Below are positions 1-8,246 of a DNA stretch of 56,328 nucleotides, one piece after another (position 1 is the stretch's first letter; each line of letters opens with the position of its first letter). Below the pieces are notes generated by a model. The model made no database searches, was not told where the DNA came from, and saw only the letters and a list, made by a program, of their open reading frames with translations. Made by a program: the position numbers and the translations under genes. The DNA is from an uncultured Verrucomicrobiota bacterium (GTDB lineage: Bacteria > Verrucomicrobiota > Verrucomicrobiia > Opitutales > Opitutaceae), in the NCBI GenBank assembly GCA_903904685.1, contig CAIVDS010000102.1, forward strand, positions 1-56,328. The letters are read 5' to 3'.

Positions 1-176
1 CGCACGGTCTCAAGATCGAGCCCCATCTTCTGCAGCACGCTCACGGCGATGCCCTGCCCGAGCTTGATCAAGCCCAGGAGGATGTGCTCCGTGCCCACAT
101 AGTTGTGGTGGAAGCGGTCGGCTTCCTTGCGGGCCAGAGCGAGCACTTGCTGCGCGCGAGGAGTGAAGTTGTTCAT
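1..176 (-). CDS. clpC: ClpC ATPase, N-terminal fragment (partial, runs off the window)
   Basis: Only the first 58 codons are present; the gene continues beyond base 1. The translation begins [20 protein letters not shown] and continues with a Clp N-domain repeat ([20 protein letters not shown]), the usual start of ClpC/ClpA AAA+ unfoldases. ClpC unfolds substrates for the ClpP protease in the cytoplasm, and in Bacillus it is the partner of the McsB arginine kinase. It lies 27 bases downstream of mcsB on the same strand, so mcsA-mcsB-clpC is probably one operon. The ATPase modules cannot be seen, so ClpC rather than ClpA or ClpB rests on the N-terminal sequence and the neighbours. Confidence 0.9.
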   Translation of the reverse strand, partial: MNNFTPRAQQVLALARKEADRFHHNYVGTEHILLGLIKLGQGIAVSVLQKMGLDLETV

Positions 177-203
177 CGGTTCCATAGGCGGCGTATTAGC
201 GGG

Positions 204-1289
204 TTAGTTCTGACCGTTGATAATAAAAGTCGGCTTGGCAAAGGCGGCAAATTCCGCACGAAGTTTATCGGCGCGAAGCACATCGCGCTGCATCGATTCC
301 AGATCATGCTTGGCGACGTTCTGGATATGCCCGGGCTGAGCCTCGATAAAAAGGCGGTCGATCACGGCGCGGCTGTCCTCGGGGAAAACGTTCAGGTCGA
401 TGCCGAGGCGCAGCAACGAGAGCAGGTTCATCGCCTCGGTGGAGGTGAGGAGGTGGCTGTTTTGCAAAATGCCGTAGGCGCGGCCGATCTTGTCGTAAAG
501 CTTGGACGCGTCGGTTTCGAGGAGCTTGGCGCGGGCGTTGAGTTCGTGCTCGATGATCGACTCCAATACGCTGCCGAGGCGTTTGATGATCTCCTCCTCG
601 GACTCTCCGAGGGTCGTCTGATTGGAGATTTGGAAAATGCTGCCGCTGGCGTCGGAACCTTCGCCAAAAAGACCGCGCACGACCATGCCGAGCTGGTTGA
701 CTGCGCGAACCACTTTTTCCATCTGGCTGGAGATGACGAGCGCCGGCAGGTGCATCATAGCCGAAGCCCGCATGGCGGTGCCGAGATTGGTCGGACAGGC
801 GGTCAAATAACCGAGCCGGGCGGAGTAGGCGTAGTCGAGACGCTCCTCGAGTTCGGTATCGAGCGCGTTGATGACGCTCCATGCTTTCTTGAGTTGAAAG
901 CCGGCGCGCAGCACCTGAATGCGCAGATGATCCTCCTCGTTGATCATGACGGACACCGTCTGGTCTTTGTTGATGACCACACCTGCGCCATCTTTGGAAC
1001 CGCTCAACTCGCGCGAGATGAGATGACGTTCGACGAGTATCTGTTTTTCCAGGTCGGAAAGATCGGCCACGGTCGTGCTCACGCTGCGTTTCATCGGCGC
1101 GGTGGTCGAAAGCGCCTCGCGGCAGACCGCCAGCACTTCGGCGCGCTGGGCCTCGCGCGACCATCCTGGAAAAGAGCGGCCGGCAAGATTGCGCGCCAGA
1201 CGGATGCGCGTCATAAGCACGATCGCGCACTTGCTGCTCGCGGTGTCCGTGAGCTCGGAGGGCGTGGAAAGCAGTGACGCGATGGTCAT
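204..1289 (-). CDS. mcsB: Protein arginine kinase McsB
   Basis: A 361-residue ATP:guanido phosphotransferase of the McsB type, which phosphorylates arginines and so marks proteins for ClpCP. Visible family motifs are RIRLARNL near the N terminus, NEEDHLRIQ, the catalytic-cysteine segment CPTNLGTAMRAS, and the late segment SDASGSIFQISNQTTLGESE. The start at 1289 (MTIASLLS) lies 4 bases after the mcsA stop; longer reading would overlap mcsA. Family knowledge: McsA is its activator and ClpC its downstream partner, and both flank it here. No CtsR repressor gene is visible next to the cluster, unlike Bacillus. Confidence 0.93.
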   Translation of the reverse strand: MTIASLLSTPSELTDTASSKCAIVLMTRIRLARNLAGRSFPGWSREAQRAEVLAVCREALSTTAPMKRSVSTTVADLSDLEKQILVERHLISRELSGSKDGAGVVINKDQTVSVMINEEDHLRIQVLRAGFQLKKAWSVINALDTELEERLDYAYSARLGYLTACPTNLGTAMRASAMMHLPALVISSQMEKVVRAVNQLGMVVRGLFGEGSDASGSIFQISNQTTLGESEEEIIKRLGSVLESIIEHELNARAKLLETDASKLYDKIGRAYGILQNSHLLTSTEAMNLLSLLRLGIDLNVFPEDSRAVIDRLFIEAQPGHIQNVAKHDLESMQRDVLRADKLRAEFAAFAKPTFIINGQN

Positions 1290-1293
1290 AGGT

Positions 1294-1803
1294 TTAACAC
1301 GCGGACTTCGGCTGTTCGACGGCTTGTTTGAGCTGGCTGATTTCATCGCGATAACGGGCGGCGTCTTCAAAACGCTCGGTTTTGACCGCTTGGCCGAGGC
1401 TCGATTCGAGCTCGGTCAGGCGGTCGTGAAGGGTTTTGCGTTCAAGGGACTTTTGCGGCACCTTGCCGGTGTGCGCCGTGCCTTTGTGCATGTTATCGAG
1501 CATGGGCTCGATGAGACTGGAAAAAGTCGCGTAACACTGCGGACAGCCGAAACGTCCCTGTTTCTTAAAATCAGCCTGGGTGAAACCGCATTGCTCGCAG
1601 CGCGCAGCGGTAGTGAGATTCTCCGGATTCAGGGCGTCCTTGTGAAGAAGATCAGCAAGGGAAAATCCGTTGGGATCCGTCACGCCCTTTGCTTGGGCGC
1701 ATGACTCGCACAGGTCCACCTTGTGCACCTTGTTGTTCACGATCTGCGTGAGGTGCACGGTCGCCTGATTGCTGCAAAGATCACATTTAAGCGGACTGGC
1801 CAT
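1294..1803 (-). CDS. mcsA: McsA-type zinc-binding UvrB/UvrC-motif protein, activator of McsB
   Basis: A 169-residue cytoplasmic protein with two pairs of zinc-binding CxxC motifs: CDLCSNQATVHL and CESCAQAKG at the N terminus, then CEQCGFTQADF and GCPQCYATF. A C-terminal UVR helix hairpin follows (LTELESSLGQAVKTERFEDA). This is the McsA architecture; McsA activates the McsB arginine kinase and senses metal or oxidative stress in Bacillus. It is the first gene of the leftward mcsA-mcsB-clpC set. The 233 bases between it and ilvE (1804-2036) must hold its promoter; I saw no clear -35/-10 pair, RNA gene or CtsR-like operator there. Confidence 0.9.
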   Translation of the reverse strand: MASPLKCDLCSNQATVHLTQIVNNKVHKVDLCESCAQAKGVTDPNGFSLADLLHKDALNPENLTTAARCEQCGFTQADFKKQGRFGCPQCYATFSSLIEPMLDNMHKGTAHTGKVPQKSLERKTLHDRLTELESSLGQAVKTERFEDAARYRDEISQLKQAVEQPKSAC

Positions 1804-2036
1804 GGTAGTAAGTTAGCACGTCATGCGAAAAGTTCGAATCTTGGACTGAAATTTATGAAACGGATAAAATATTGGTTCTGCTTGCACCGATCATGCCAAC
1901 CGATGGACGGGGGGCAAGGCAAGGCCTCATCACTGGAACGAAGCGAACGGCCCGGCGCTCGCCTGCGCCGAAAAGTCGCGCCGCCCGGCAGGCCGCGCGC
2001 GAGATTGGCGCATGCGACCGGCACAGGAACACTCGC

Positions 2037-2903
2037 TCAAATGCGCGTACCCTCGACCAGAACTTTGCGGCGGAAAGCCTCCAGCACGCGGTGGGTGATC
2101 GGACCGGGTTTCGCCGTGCCGATCTCCCGCCCATCCAGTTTTACCACCGGGATCACCTCGGCGGCGGTGCCGGTCAGGAAACACTCGTCGGCATTCCAGA
2201 TGTCATAGCGCGTAAGATCGACCTCTTGCAACGGTATGCCGAGCTCCTTCGCGACATCAATGATCGAGGAACGCGTGATACCTTTAAGCGCGCCCTGCGA
2301 TGCCGCCGGCGTGAGGATCGTCCCCTTGTGGACGATGAAGATATTGTCTCCGGTGCACTCGGCCACGTAGCCTTGGTCATTGAGCATGATTGCCTCCAGC
2401 GCCCCGGCCTGCCGCGCCTCGATCTTGGCCATGATGTTGTTGAGGTAGTTGAGGGACTTGACCGACGGGGACAGCGCCGCGGAATTCATGCGGCGGGTGG
2501 CCACGGTCACGATCGCTAGACCGGTCGTATAATGTTCCGCCGGATACAGCGCGATCTTGCTGGCGATGATGAAAATGGACGGCTTCGGACAAAGCCAAGG
2601 CGAGAGGCCGAGATCGCCCACCCCGCGGGTCACAACCAGCCGGATATAACCATCCGTCAGATTATTGCGTCGGCACGTCTCGCAGATCGCCTCGGCGATT
2701 TCAGCATGCGTCAAAGGCAGTTTGAGCATAAGCGCCTTGGCCGAGTATTCCAACCGCTCCAGATGTTCATCCAGACGGAAGACATTCCCTTGATAGAGGC
2801 GGATGCCCTCAAAAACCCCGTCGCCATAAAGCAACCCGTGATCGAACACGGACACCTTGGCTTCGCTTTCATCGACAAACTTCCCATCAAGATAAATAGT
2901 CAT
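2037..2903 (-). CDS. ilvE: Branched-chain amino acid aminotransferase (class IV, PLP)
   Basis: A 288-residue fold-type IV PLP aminotransferase. It shows the N-terminal signature SVFDHGLLYGDGVFEGIR, the PLP-lysine region SVKSLNYLNNIMAKIEA, and the C-terminal segments VAECTGDNIFIV and GTAAEVIPVVKLDGR. It would catalyse the last step of leucine, isoleucine and valine synthesis with glutamate as amino donor. Start 2903 (MTIYLDGKFVDES) was chosen because the family begins here; upstream codons are unrelated. D-amino-acid aminotransferase or aminodeoxychorismate lyase are the alternatives, but the motif set fits IlvE best. No other branched-chain synthesis genes are in the window. Confidence 0.88.
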   Translation of the reverse strand: MTIYLDGKFVDESEAKVSVFDHGLLYGDGVFEGIRLYQGNVFRLDEHLERLEYSAKALMLKLPLTHAEIAEAICETCRRNNLTDGYIRLVVTRGVGDLGLSPWLCPKPSIFIIASKIALYPAEHYTTGLAIVTVATRRMNSAALSPSVKSLNYLNNIMAKIEARQAGALEAIMLNDQGYVAECTGDNIFIVHKGTILTPAASQGALKGITRSSIIDVAKELGIPLQEVDLTRYDIWNADECFLTGTAAEVIPVVKLDGREIGTAKPGPITHRVLEAFRRKVLVEGTRI

Positions 2904-3014
2904 TTGCGAAGAGCGTAGGAAACGCGGGGCGAATTTGTCCAGCTTTGGCCGGACTTTCTTCTTGCATCCTTGAACCCCAAACGAAAACTGCATGTCTTCA
3001 ACTTTCCCCCCACT

Positions 3015-3803
3015 ATGATTAAACCCACCCATCGGTCCAACGCAGGCTTTACCCTGATCGAGCTTCTCACCGTCATCGCGATCATCGGTATTCTTGCCGC
3101 CATCATAATCCCCACCGTCGGCAAAGTGCGCGAGACCGCTCGCCGCTCCAACGATGCGTCCAATCTTCGCCAGATCGGCCAGGCCTCGCTGATCTTCGCG
3201 GCGGACAATAAGGACAAATTACCTGGCCTTAAGATTTCCACGGCCGCCGCTTCGTATGGCCTTAATGATTCCGTCGCAGGCACCGCAGCAACCACCCAAC
3301 TCGTGGCGGCCGCGCTGGCTAGCGCTGGTGGCTTGGCCGATGCTCACATGTGGGTTTCCGCCGGTGATCTCACGGCCGGTGGCTCTGGAACACCTGCGGT
3401 CAATGATGTCGTTTCCTCGGTGTTAAATGCCACCAAAACCGATATGGATACCAACTTCAAAGCCGCCATTCTCGCCTTTGGTTACGTTTGCGGCCTGAGC
3501 ACTTCGACACCCTCAACCACCCCTATAGCATTTACTCGTGGTTTTGATTTTGTCGGCGGCACCGGCAAGTGGCTAAAAACAGAAGGTGTTTACGCTGACG
3601 CAGGCGGTCATGTGGTTTACATTGGTGGCAATGTGGCTTATTATAAATCTCTCGGAGCCACGGCAAGTGTCGGTGAATTGACTGGAACCGACGGCAACCG
3701 AACAAACAATATCGCGGCAACCATCAAGGGGACGGGCGTCCAGATAGTGTATCAGACGGCTGCCGCTGGCACCGAAGCGACCCAAGCCGCAACGGGCCTA
3801 TAA
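3015..3803 (+). CDS. Type II secretion / type IV pilin-like pseudopilin
   Basis: A 262-residue protein with a classical type III signal: short basic leader [11 protein letters not shown], prepilin peptidase cleavage before [20 protein letters not shown], and glutamate at mature position 5. The hydrophobic helix is followed by [20 protein letters not shown], common in Verrucomicrobia and Planctomycetes pseudopilins. The remaining 180 residues are Ala/Thr/Gly-rich with few charges, as expected for an exported, surface-exposed domain. It stands alone between divergent ilvE and its own terminator, with no secretion machinery nearby, so its pilus or secreted partner is unknown. The ATG at 3015 is chosen because it gives a proper prepilin leader; the Shine-Dalgarno sequence is weak. 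Confidence 0.85.
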   Translation: MIKPTHRSNAGFTLIELLTVIAIIGILAAIIIPTVGKVRETARRSNDASNLRQIGQASLIFAADNKDKLPGLKISTAAASYGLNDSVAGTAATTQLVAAALASAGGLADAHMWVSAGDLTAGGSGTPAVNDVVSSVLNATKTDMDTNFKAAILAFGYVCGLSTSTPSTTPIAFTRGFDFVGGTGKWLKTEGVYADAGGHVVYIGGNVAYYKSLGATASVGELTGTDGNRTNNIAATIKGTGVQIVYQTAAAGTEATQAATGL

Positions 3804-3826
3804 TCCTCTCCTGAATTTCATTTATC

Positions 3827-3860
3827 ATCCCAGCCCTTCTCTAAGGGGCTGGGATTTTTT
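3827..3860 (+). terminator. Rho-independent terminator of the pseudopilin gene
   Basis: A 10-bp perfect stem, ATCCCAGCCC (3827-3836) with GGGCTGGGAT (3846-3855), has a 9-base loop and runs into a T-rich tail at 3855-3860. It begins 23 bases after the pseudopilin stop, which is the classical intrinsic-terminator layout. Confidence 0.93.
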
Positions 3861-3904
3861 ATTTCCAGTTTCGGGATTTCATTTCATACCCCTACTTGTC
3901 TCGC

Positions 3905-5623
3905 ATGGCCTCCATTTCCCCCATCACCTACATCGTCGGCCATAAAAATCCCGACGCGGACGCCATTTGTTCCGCCATCGCCTACGCGGCGTTCAAGGAA
4001 GCCAAGGGAGAAACGGGCTTTGTTCCCGCTCGCTGCGGCAACTCCAACGCCCGGATTGACACCATTCTGGAGCGTTTCAGCCAGCCGTTGCCCGTCTATC
4101 TGAGCGATGTGACTCCCCGCGTGCGAGACGTCATGGTGACCGACGTCGTCTCCGTTTCCCAACATGCCACCTGCGCCGAGGCGCTGGAGTTGATCGACGA
4201 GCACGACGTGCGCGTGCTTCCCGTGATGGCCGACGGCCATCGCGTGGTCGGCAGTGTTTCCATCTTTCAACTGGGCGGCTTCTTTGTGCCCCGCATGCGC
4301 GAACCGCGCGAAATGCGCAAAGTCTTCAGCACCCTCGCCCACATCTCCCGCGCGCTCAAGGCGAGCGTTGTTCATCTGGACCAGGCCGACAAACCGGAGG
4401 AGCTCTTTGTGCGCGTCGGTGCGATGGACGTCAGCTCCTTTGGCGTGGTGTCCAAAGACGAAGGCGTCCCTATCGGAAAAACCATCATCATCGTCGGCGA
4501 CCGTCGCGACATTCAGCTTCGTGCGATCGAACTGGGTGTGCGCGCCCTCGTTGTCACCGGAAACCTGCCGATTGATGAAGACGTGATCCTCCTGGCCCAC
4601 ACTCAGGGAGTCTCACTCATGGTCAGCCCGTATGATTCGGCCACGACGGCGTGGGTTATTCGCAGCGCGACGACGCTGGATCGCCTGGTCGACCGTAATT
4701 TCGCCTCCATCGGATCGGAACTGCGCCTCTCCGACGTGCGAAGGAAACTCGCGACTTCCTCCGCAGTCGCCTACATGGTGATCAACGACGAGGGGGTGCT
4801 TCAGGGCATTCTCTCCAAGACAGACGTGATCAAACCGGTAAAAACCCGCCTTGTGCTCGTCGATCACAACGAGATTACCCAGGCTGTCACCGGCGCCGAA
4901 CAGGTCACCATCACCGAAATCATCGATCACCATCGCATCGGGTCGCTCAATACGCAGCAACCCATCCTGTTTATCAACGAACCGGTCGGCTCGACCTGCA
5001 CCATCGTTGCGGATCTTTTCCGGCGCGAAGGACTGCTGCCCTCCCCCGAAATCGCAGGCATCATGATGAGCGGAATCATCTCCGACACGCTTCATCTCAA
5101 TAGCCCCACCTCCACGGAGAAAGACGCTTGTGTCCTCTCCTGGCTTTCAAAAATCGCCAAGGTCAATCCCCGCGAGCTGGCGGATACGATTTTCAGCTCA
5201 GGTTCGGTCATTCTCGCCAACCCCCCAGGCAAGGTCATCCGAACGGATTTCAAAATCTATGCGGAAGAAGGCGTGCGCTTTTCGGTGTCGCAAGTCGAGG
5301 AGCTCGGCTTCGGCAATTTCTGGCAGCATTCACGGGATCTGACCAAAGCTCTCAATGAGCTGCGCACCGCGGAGAACCTGCTTTTCGCCTGCCTGCTGGT
5401 AACCGACATCAACACCCAGAACTCGCTGTTACTCGTCAAGGGTGACGCCGAATTCATCTCGCGCATCAATTATGCGTTCGTCGAAAAAGACGAGATATTC
5501 GACATGCCCGGAGTCGTGAGCCGCAAAAAACAGCTCATCCCCTACATCGGCAGCGTGCTCAAGGAAATGCAGACCTACGGAGTCCTGCCCTCGTCCACGC
5601 CGCCCGACTCCACCAAAGGGTGA
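3905..5623 (+). CDS. Family II manganese-dependent inorganic pyrophosphatase with CBS and DRTGG regulatory domains
   Basis: A 572-residue cytoplasmic enzyme of the DHH superfamily that hydrolyses pyrophosphate. Order: N-terminal DHH half with GHKNPDADAICSAIA; a CBS domain (about 65-130) with VRDVMVTDVVSV; a DRTGG-like domain (about 150-260); a second CBS (about 260-310); then the rest of the DHH domain with VLVDHNE and the signature EIIDHHRIGS; and a C-terminal DHHA2 domain. CBS/DRTGG inserts bind adenine nucleotides or diadenosine polyphosphates in characterised homologues, so allosteric control by energy state is likely. An in-frame TTG at 3896 is an alternative start; neither has a strong ribosome site. 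Confidence 0.9.
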   Translation: MASISPITYIVGHKNPDADAICSAIAYAAFKEAKGETGFVPARCGNSNARIDTILERFSQPLPVYLSDVTPRVRDVMVTDVVSVSQHATCAEALELIDEHDVRVLPVMADGHRVVGSVSIFQLGGFFVPRMREPREMRKVFSTLAHISRALKASVVHLDQADKPEELFVRVGAMDVSSFGVVSKDEGVPIGKTIIIVGDRRDIQLRAIELGVRALVVTGNLPIDEDVILLAHTQGVSLMVSPYDSATTAWVIRSATTLDRLVDRNFASIGSELRLSDVRRKLATSSAVAYMVINDEGVLQGILSKTDVIKPVKTRLVLVDHNEITQAVTGAEQVTITEIIDHHRIGSLNTQQPILFINEPVGSTCTIVADLFRREGLLPSPEIAGIMMSGIISDTLHLNSPTSTEKDACVLSWLSKIAKVNPRELADTIFSSGSVILANPPGKVIRTDFKIYAEEGVRFSVSQVEELGFGNFWQHSRDLTKALNELRTAENLLFACLLVTDINTQNSLLLVKGDAEFISRINYAFVEKDEIFDMPGVVSRKKQLIPYIGSVLKEMQTYGVLPSSTPPDSTKG

Positions 5624-5652
5624 ACGCGGGAACACGGTCGATTATTGCCGAC

Positions 5653-5744
5653 TGACGTGATGCCGCCAAAACTAGGCCGGTGACAGAGTTAGTCTGGGGG
5701 GATGCCTAACTTTGCAACCGGCTCATTTTCGAGGCATCACGTCA
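5653..5744. repeat. Nested inverted repeat between convergent genes
   Basis: Three colinear, nested complementary pairs occur in 92 bases. The outer is a perfect 12-bp pair, TGACGTGATGCC (5653-5664) with GGCATCACGTCA (5733-5744). The middle is GCCGGT (5676-5681) with ACCGGC (5717-5722), and the inner is AGTTAG (5687-5692) with CTAACT (5706-5711). They can form one long interrupted hairpin. It lies between the convergent pyrophosphatase and receiver-kinase genes and has no T-tract, so it may be a bidirectional terminator, a transcript-end stabiliser or a structured RNA. Confidence 0.6.
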
Positions 5745-5779
5745 CAGGCTCGTCAAAGGCAGAAAAACGATCCCGCCGA

Positions 5780-7009
5780 TCACGTTTTCAGCGGGAAGTA
5801 AAGCGTGACGGTCGTGCCGTGATCCAGACGCGTTTTCAGGTGAATGAATCCACGGTTGTTTTGAATCAGGCGCGCGACGATCGAGAGACCCAGCCCGGTG
5901 CCGGTTTGCCCCTTGGTCGTGAAATAAGGGTCGAAAATTCGCGCGAGATGTTCGCGGTCAATGCCTGCTCCCTGGTCGCTGATGCCGAGTGCCAGTAACG
6001 GCGGCTGATTGGGAAAGCCCGCCTCACCGACGGAGATCTCGGTATCCGCATCCAAAGCCAGCGGAAGCGGCAGCGGATCTTCCAGTCGTCGGGCGGTCAG
6101 CCGCACGGATTGCGTCTTGGCAGTGCTTTGAAACGCGTTGATCGTGAGATTAAGCAGGATTTGAATCAGATCGGTTGCATCGACCAAGGGAACGGCATCC
6201 ACCGCGAGCGGTTGCATGACGAATTTACTGGCGTGCGCCGCTGGATGGATTTCGAGGATGGCTTTCAGGTCCCCGAGGATTTGATTGATTGGCAACTGGG
6301 TGCCGGGCGAATCGCGATGATGGACAAAACGCAGGTAGCGCGCGGCGATCGCGGTGCAGGTTTCGACCTGTTTGCCGATGTAATTGATGTCGGCGCGCAC
6401 CTTGTTGAGCTCCGGGCCGTGCAAGGCGCTGATGTTTTTCAGGCGCAAATCAAGGAGCTCGACGTAACCGCTGATGACGGTGAGCGGGTTGTTAATGTCG
6501 TGGAGGACGCCGGCGTAGATCTCGCTCGTGGTGCGGGCGACTTCTTCGCGCAGCGAGACATCGTCCAGCCGGCTGACAAGATCGCGCAGGCGATCCGATG
6601 CGCTCGAAAGGCTCTCGGATATTTTCCGGAGGTGCAGGGCGCGGGCCGCGGATTCGCGGATGGTGGCAAGATCGAAAGGCTTGCTCAGATAATCGCAGGC
6701 GCCCAGTCGCAGGGCCTGGCGGGCGGTGTCGAGGGTTTCGTAGGCGGTCAGCATGATCACCTCGATCTTCGGGTCGATCTGCTTGAGGGTTTTCAGCACC
6801 TCGATGCCAGAGGCGCCGGCCATGCGGATGTCGAGGATGGCGACATGCACGGGGTTTTGCCGGGCGAACGCGATGGCCTTGTCCCCAGATTCAACGACAT
6901 GAACGTTGAAGTCATTGCGAAACACCATACGGATCGAATGCCGAGGTCCCTCCTCGTCGTCCACCACAAGGAGGGTATATTTATGCTGATCGGCGGGAGG
7001 CGAATTCAT
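5780..7009 (-). CDS. Receiver-histidine kinase hybrid (REC-HisKA-HATPase)
   Basis: A 409-residue soluble protein. Residues about 12-125 form an intact receiver: acidic pair in LLVVDDEEGPR, phospho-acceptor Asp60 in VAILDIRMAG, and Lys110 in YLSKPF. A coiled linker leads to the H-box VLHDINNPLTVISGYVELL (His170), and the ATPase domain ends with DQGAGIDREHLARIFDPYFT and GTGLGLSIVARL. No membrane segment or DNA-binding domain is present, so it probably relays phosphate received from another kinase. It lies 18 bases after the FadL-like gene, as last gene of a three-gene leftward operon facing away from the LuxD-like operon. Confidence 0.9.
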   Translation of the reverse strand: MNSPPADQHKYTLLVVDDEEGPRHSIRMVFRNDFNVHVVESGDKAIAFARQNPVHVAILDIRMAGASGIEVLKTLKQIDPKIEVIMLTAYETLDTARQALRLGACDYLSKPFDLATIRESAARALHLRKISESLSSASDRLRDLVSRLDDVSLREEVARTTSEIYAGVLHDINNPLTVISGYVELLDLRLKNISALHGPELNKVRADINYIGKQVETCTAIAARYLRFVHHRDSPGTQLPINQILGDLKAILEIHPAAHASKFVMQPLAVDAVPLVDATDLIQILLNLTINAFQSTAKTQSVRLTARRLEDPLPLPLALDADTEISVGEAGFPNQPPLLALGISDQGAGIDREHLARIFDPYFTTKGQTGTGLGLSIVARLIQNNRGFIHLKTRLDHGTTVTLYFPLKT

Positions 7010-7027
7010 GGCGGATGGCCTGAGACC

Positions 7028-8224
7028 TTAGAAACGGTAATCGACGGACGCTGCGATCGCCTGGGTGCTATTGTGGTAGGTGCCGTCGGCAAGTCCTAAT
7101 GGACTGCCGCTGACCGTGCGGCTGGGCGAATAACCAAACTGATAGGTGAGACTCAGCTTGAGGCCGCCCGTGTGATAGCTTCCACCAAGGGCGAAAAGAT
7201 TCCGGTTCGAATCAGGAATGGCCGGAGTAAAGGTGGAGTCAGGGATGGAATTCTCGGCGTAGGTGTAACCCGCACTGACCGCAAAGCCGTTGTTGAAGGT
7301 GCGCGTAACGCCAAAATCGTAGAAAAAGCCAGACTTCCAGTTAAAGGCTTGGGCGACTCCGAGGGGGGCGGGCGAACCGGAGATAATCGTGAGGCTGTTG
7401 ACGCGGTCCCAGTTGGTCCAGTCGAGATTGAACTCAAGGTTCCAACCCGGCGCTGGGCGGTAGGAGTAGCCGGCGATGATCACCTCAGGGAAAACAAAAT
7501 CGGTGTTGGCCGATTGGGCGGGAACGGCTCCGGCGATTGCGGCAGTGCCATCGAGCTTGATCGTGTAGTGATGCTGGTAGCTCAGGCCGAAGGAGTGCTC
7601 CTTGGCGGGTTGCCAGCGGATGCCGGCGTTGAAACCGAGGGCGTTGCCGCTGCCGTCGAAGGTGTATTCGCCGAGGATGGTCTGGCGGCTGAGCTTGGTG
7701 TCCGCCCGTTGAAAGACCGGTCCAGCTCCGATGGAAAGCGTCGGGGTGATTTGCAACGCTCCGACTGCGGCCAGCGAGTATGTTTTTTGTTCGGCCTTAG
7801 TCGTGAGCGGACTGAGCACCGAGGCACTGCCCCAATTGGTGGAGAGGCCGAAGGGGGAATATCCGCCGAGGCCGAAGGCGTAGTTTTTGCCCTCGGGAGC
7901 GTAGGCGTAATAAAAATGAGGAATGAGATTGTTCTCCCGTTTCATTTTGGCGGCGCCGGCCGGACCGGAGAAACTGGTGTCAAGCTGGACCACGTAGGCG
8001 GTGGCGGAGAATGACTGGCCTTGAAGCTGGGTAAGCCCCGCCGGATTGTAATAGATCGCCGCCGGTGAATCGGCGGTGGCGGTGAAGGCGTTGCCTCTCA
8101 TGGTGGCATCCGCATCCTGAAAGCCGATGCGGGTGGCCGAGCCAAACAATGCAGCCGGCGTCACGATTAAAACAAATGCAAGGGCGCGGAGCGTAGAACG
8201 GGATGGGTTGAAACGATGATGCAT
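7028..8224 (-). CDS. FadL/OmpP1-type outer-membrane hydrophobic-compound channel
   Basis: A 398-residue outer-membrane beta-barrel of the FadL/TodX family, whose members carry long-chain fatty acids or hydrophobic aromatics across the outer membrane. A signal peptide covers the first 28 residues (LRALAFVLIVTPAALFGSA). The mature N terminus shows RIGFQDADATMRGNAFTATA and the hallmark YYNPAGLTQL plug region; alternating strands follow, and the chain ends in aromatic Phe (VDYRF). It sits between two kinase genes with gaps of 18 and 22 bases, so it is co-transcribed with them. That location suggests a hydrophobic signal or nutrient connected with the kinases (inference). ATG 8224 is preferred over an in-frame TTG at 8254, which would overlap the upstream gene. 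Confidence 0.9.
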   Translation of the reverse strand: MHHRFNPSRSTLRALAFVLIVTPAALFGSATRIGFQDADATMRGNAFTATADSPAAIYYNPAGLTQLQGQSFSATAYVVQLDTSFSGPAGAAKMKRENNLIPHFYYAYAPEGKNYAFGLGGYSPFGLSTNWGSASVLSPLTTKAEQKTYSLAAVGALQITPTLSIGAGPVFQRADTKLSRQTILGEYTFDGSGNALGFNAGIRWQPAKEHSFGLSYQHHYTIKLDGTAAIAGAVPAQSANTDFVFPEVIIAGYSYRPAPGWNLEFNLDWTNWDRVNSLTIISGSPAPLGVAQAFNWKSGFFYDFGVTRTFNNGFAVSAGYTYAENSIPDSTFTPAIPDSNRNLFALGGSYHTGGLKLSLTYQFGYSPSRTVSGSPLGLADGTYHNSTQAIAASVDYRF

Positions 8225-8246
8225 ATTATACGGGGTTGATGACGGG

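Noticed and set aside
84-1277. Long open frame opposite mcsB (397 codons)
   Set aside because: Mirror frame of a high-GC gene; no family signature, while mcsB on the other strand has full motifs.
1804-1860. tRNA-like GTTCGAATC in the mcsA leader
   Set aside because: No acceptor stem or other arms can be paired around it.
2946-2965. Sigma-54 promoter upstream of the pseudopilin gene
   Set aside because: TGGC and TTGC are present but their spacing is about 5 bases too long for a -24/-12 element.
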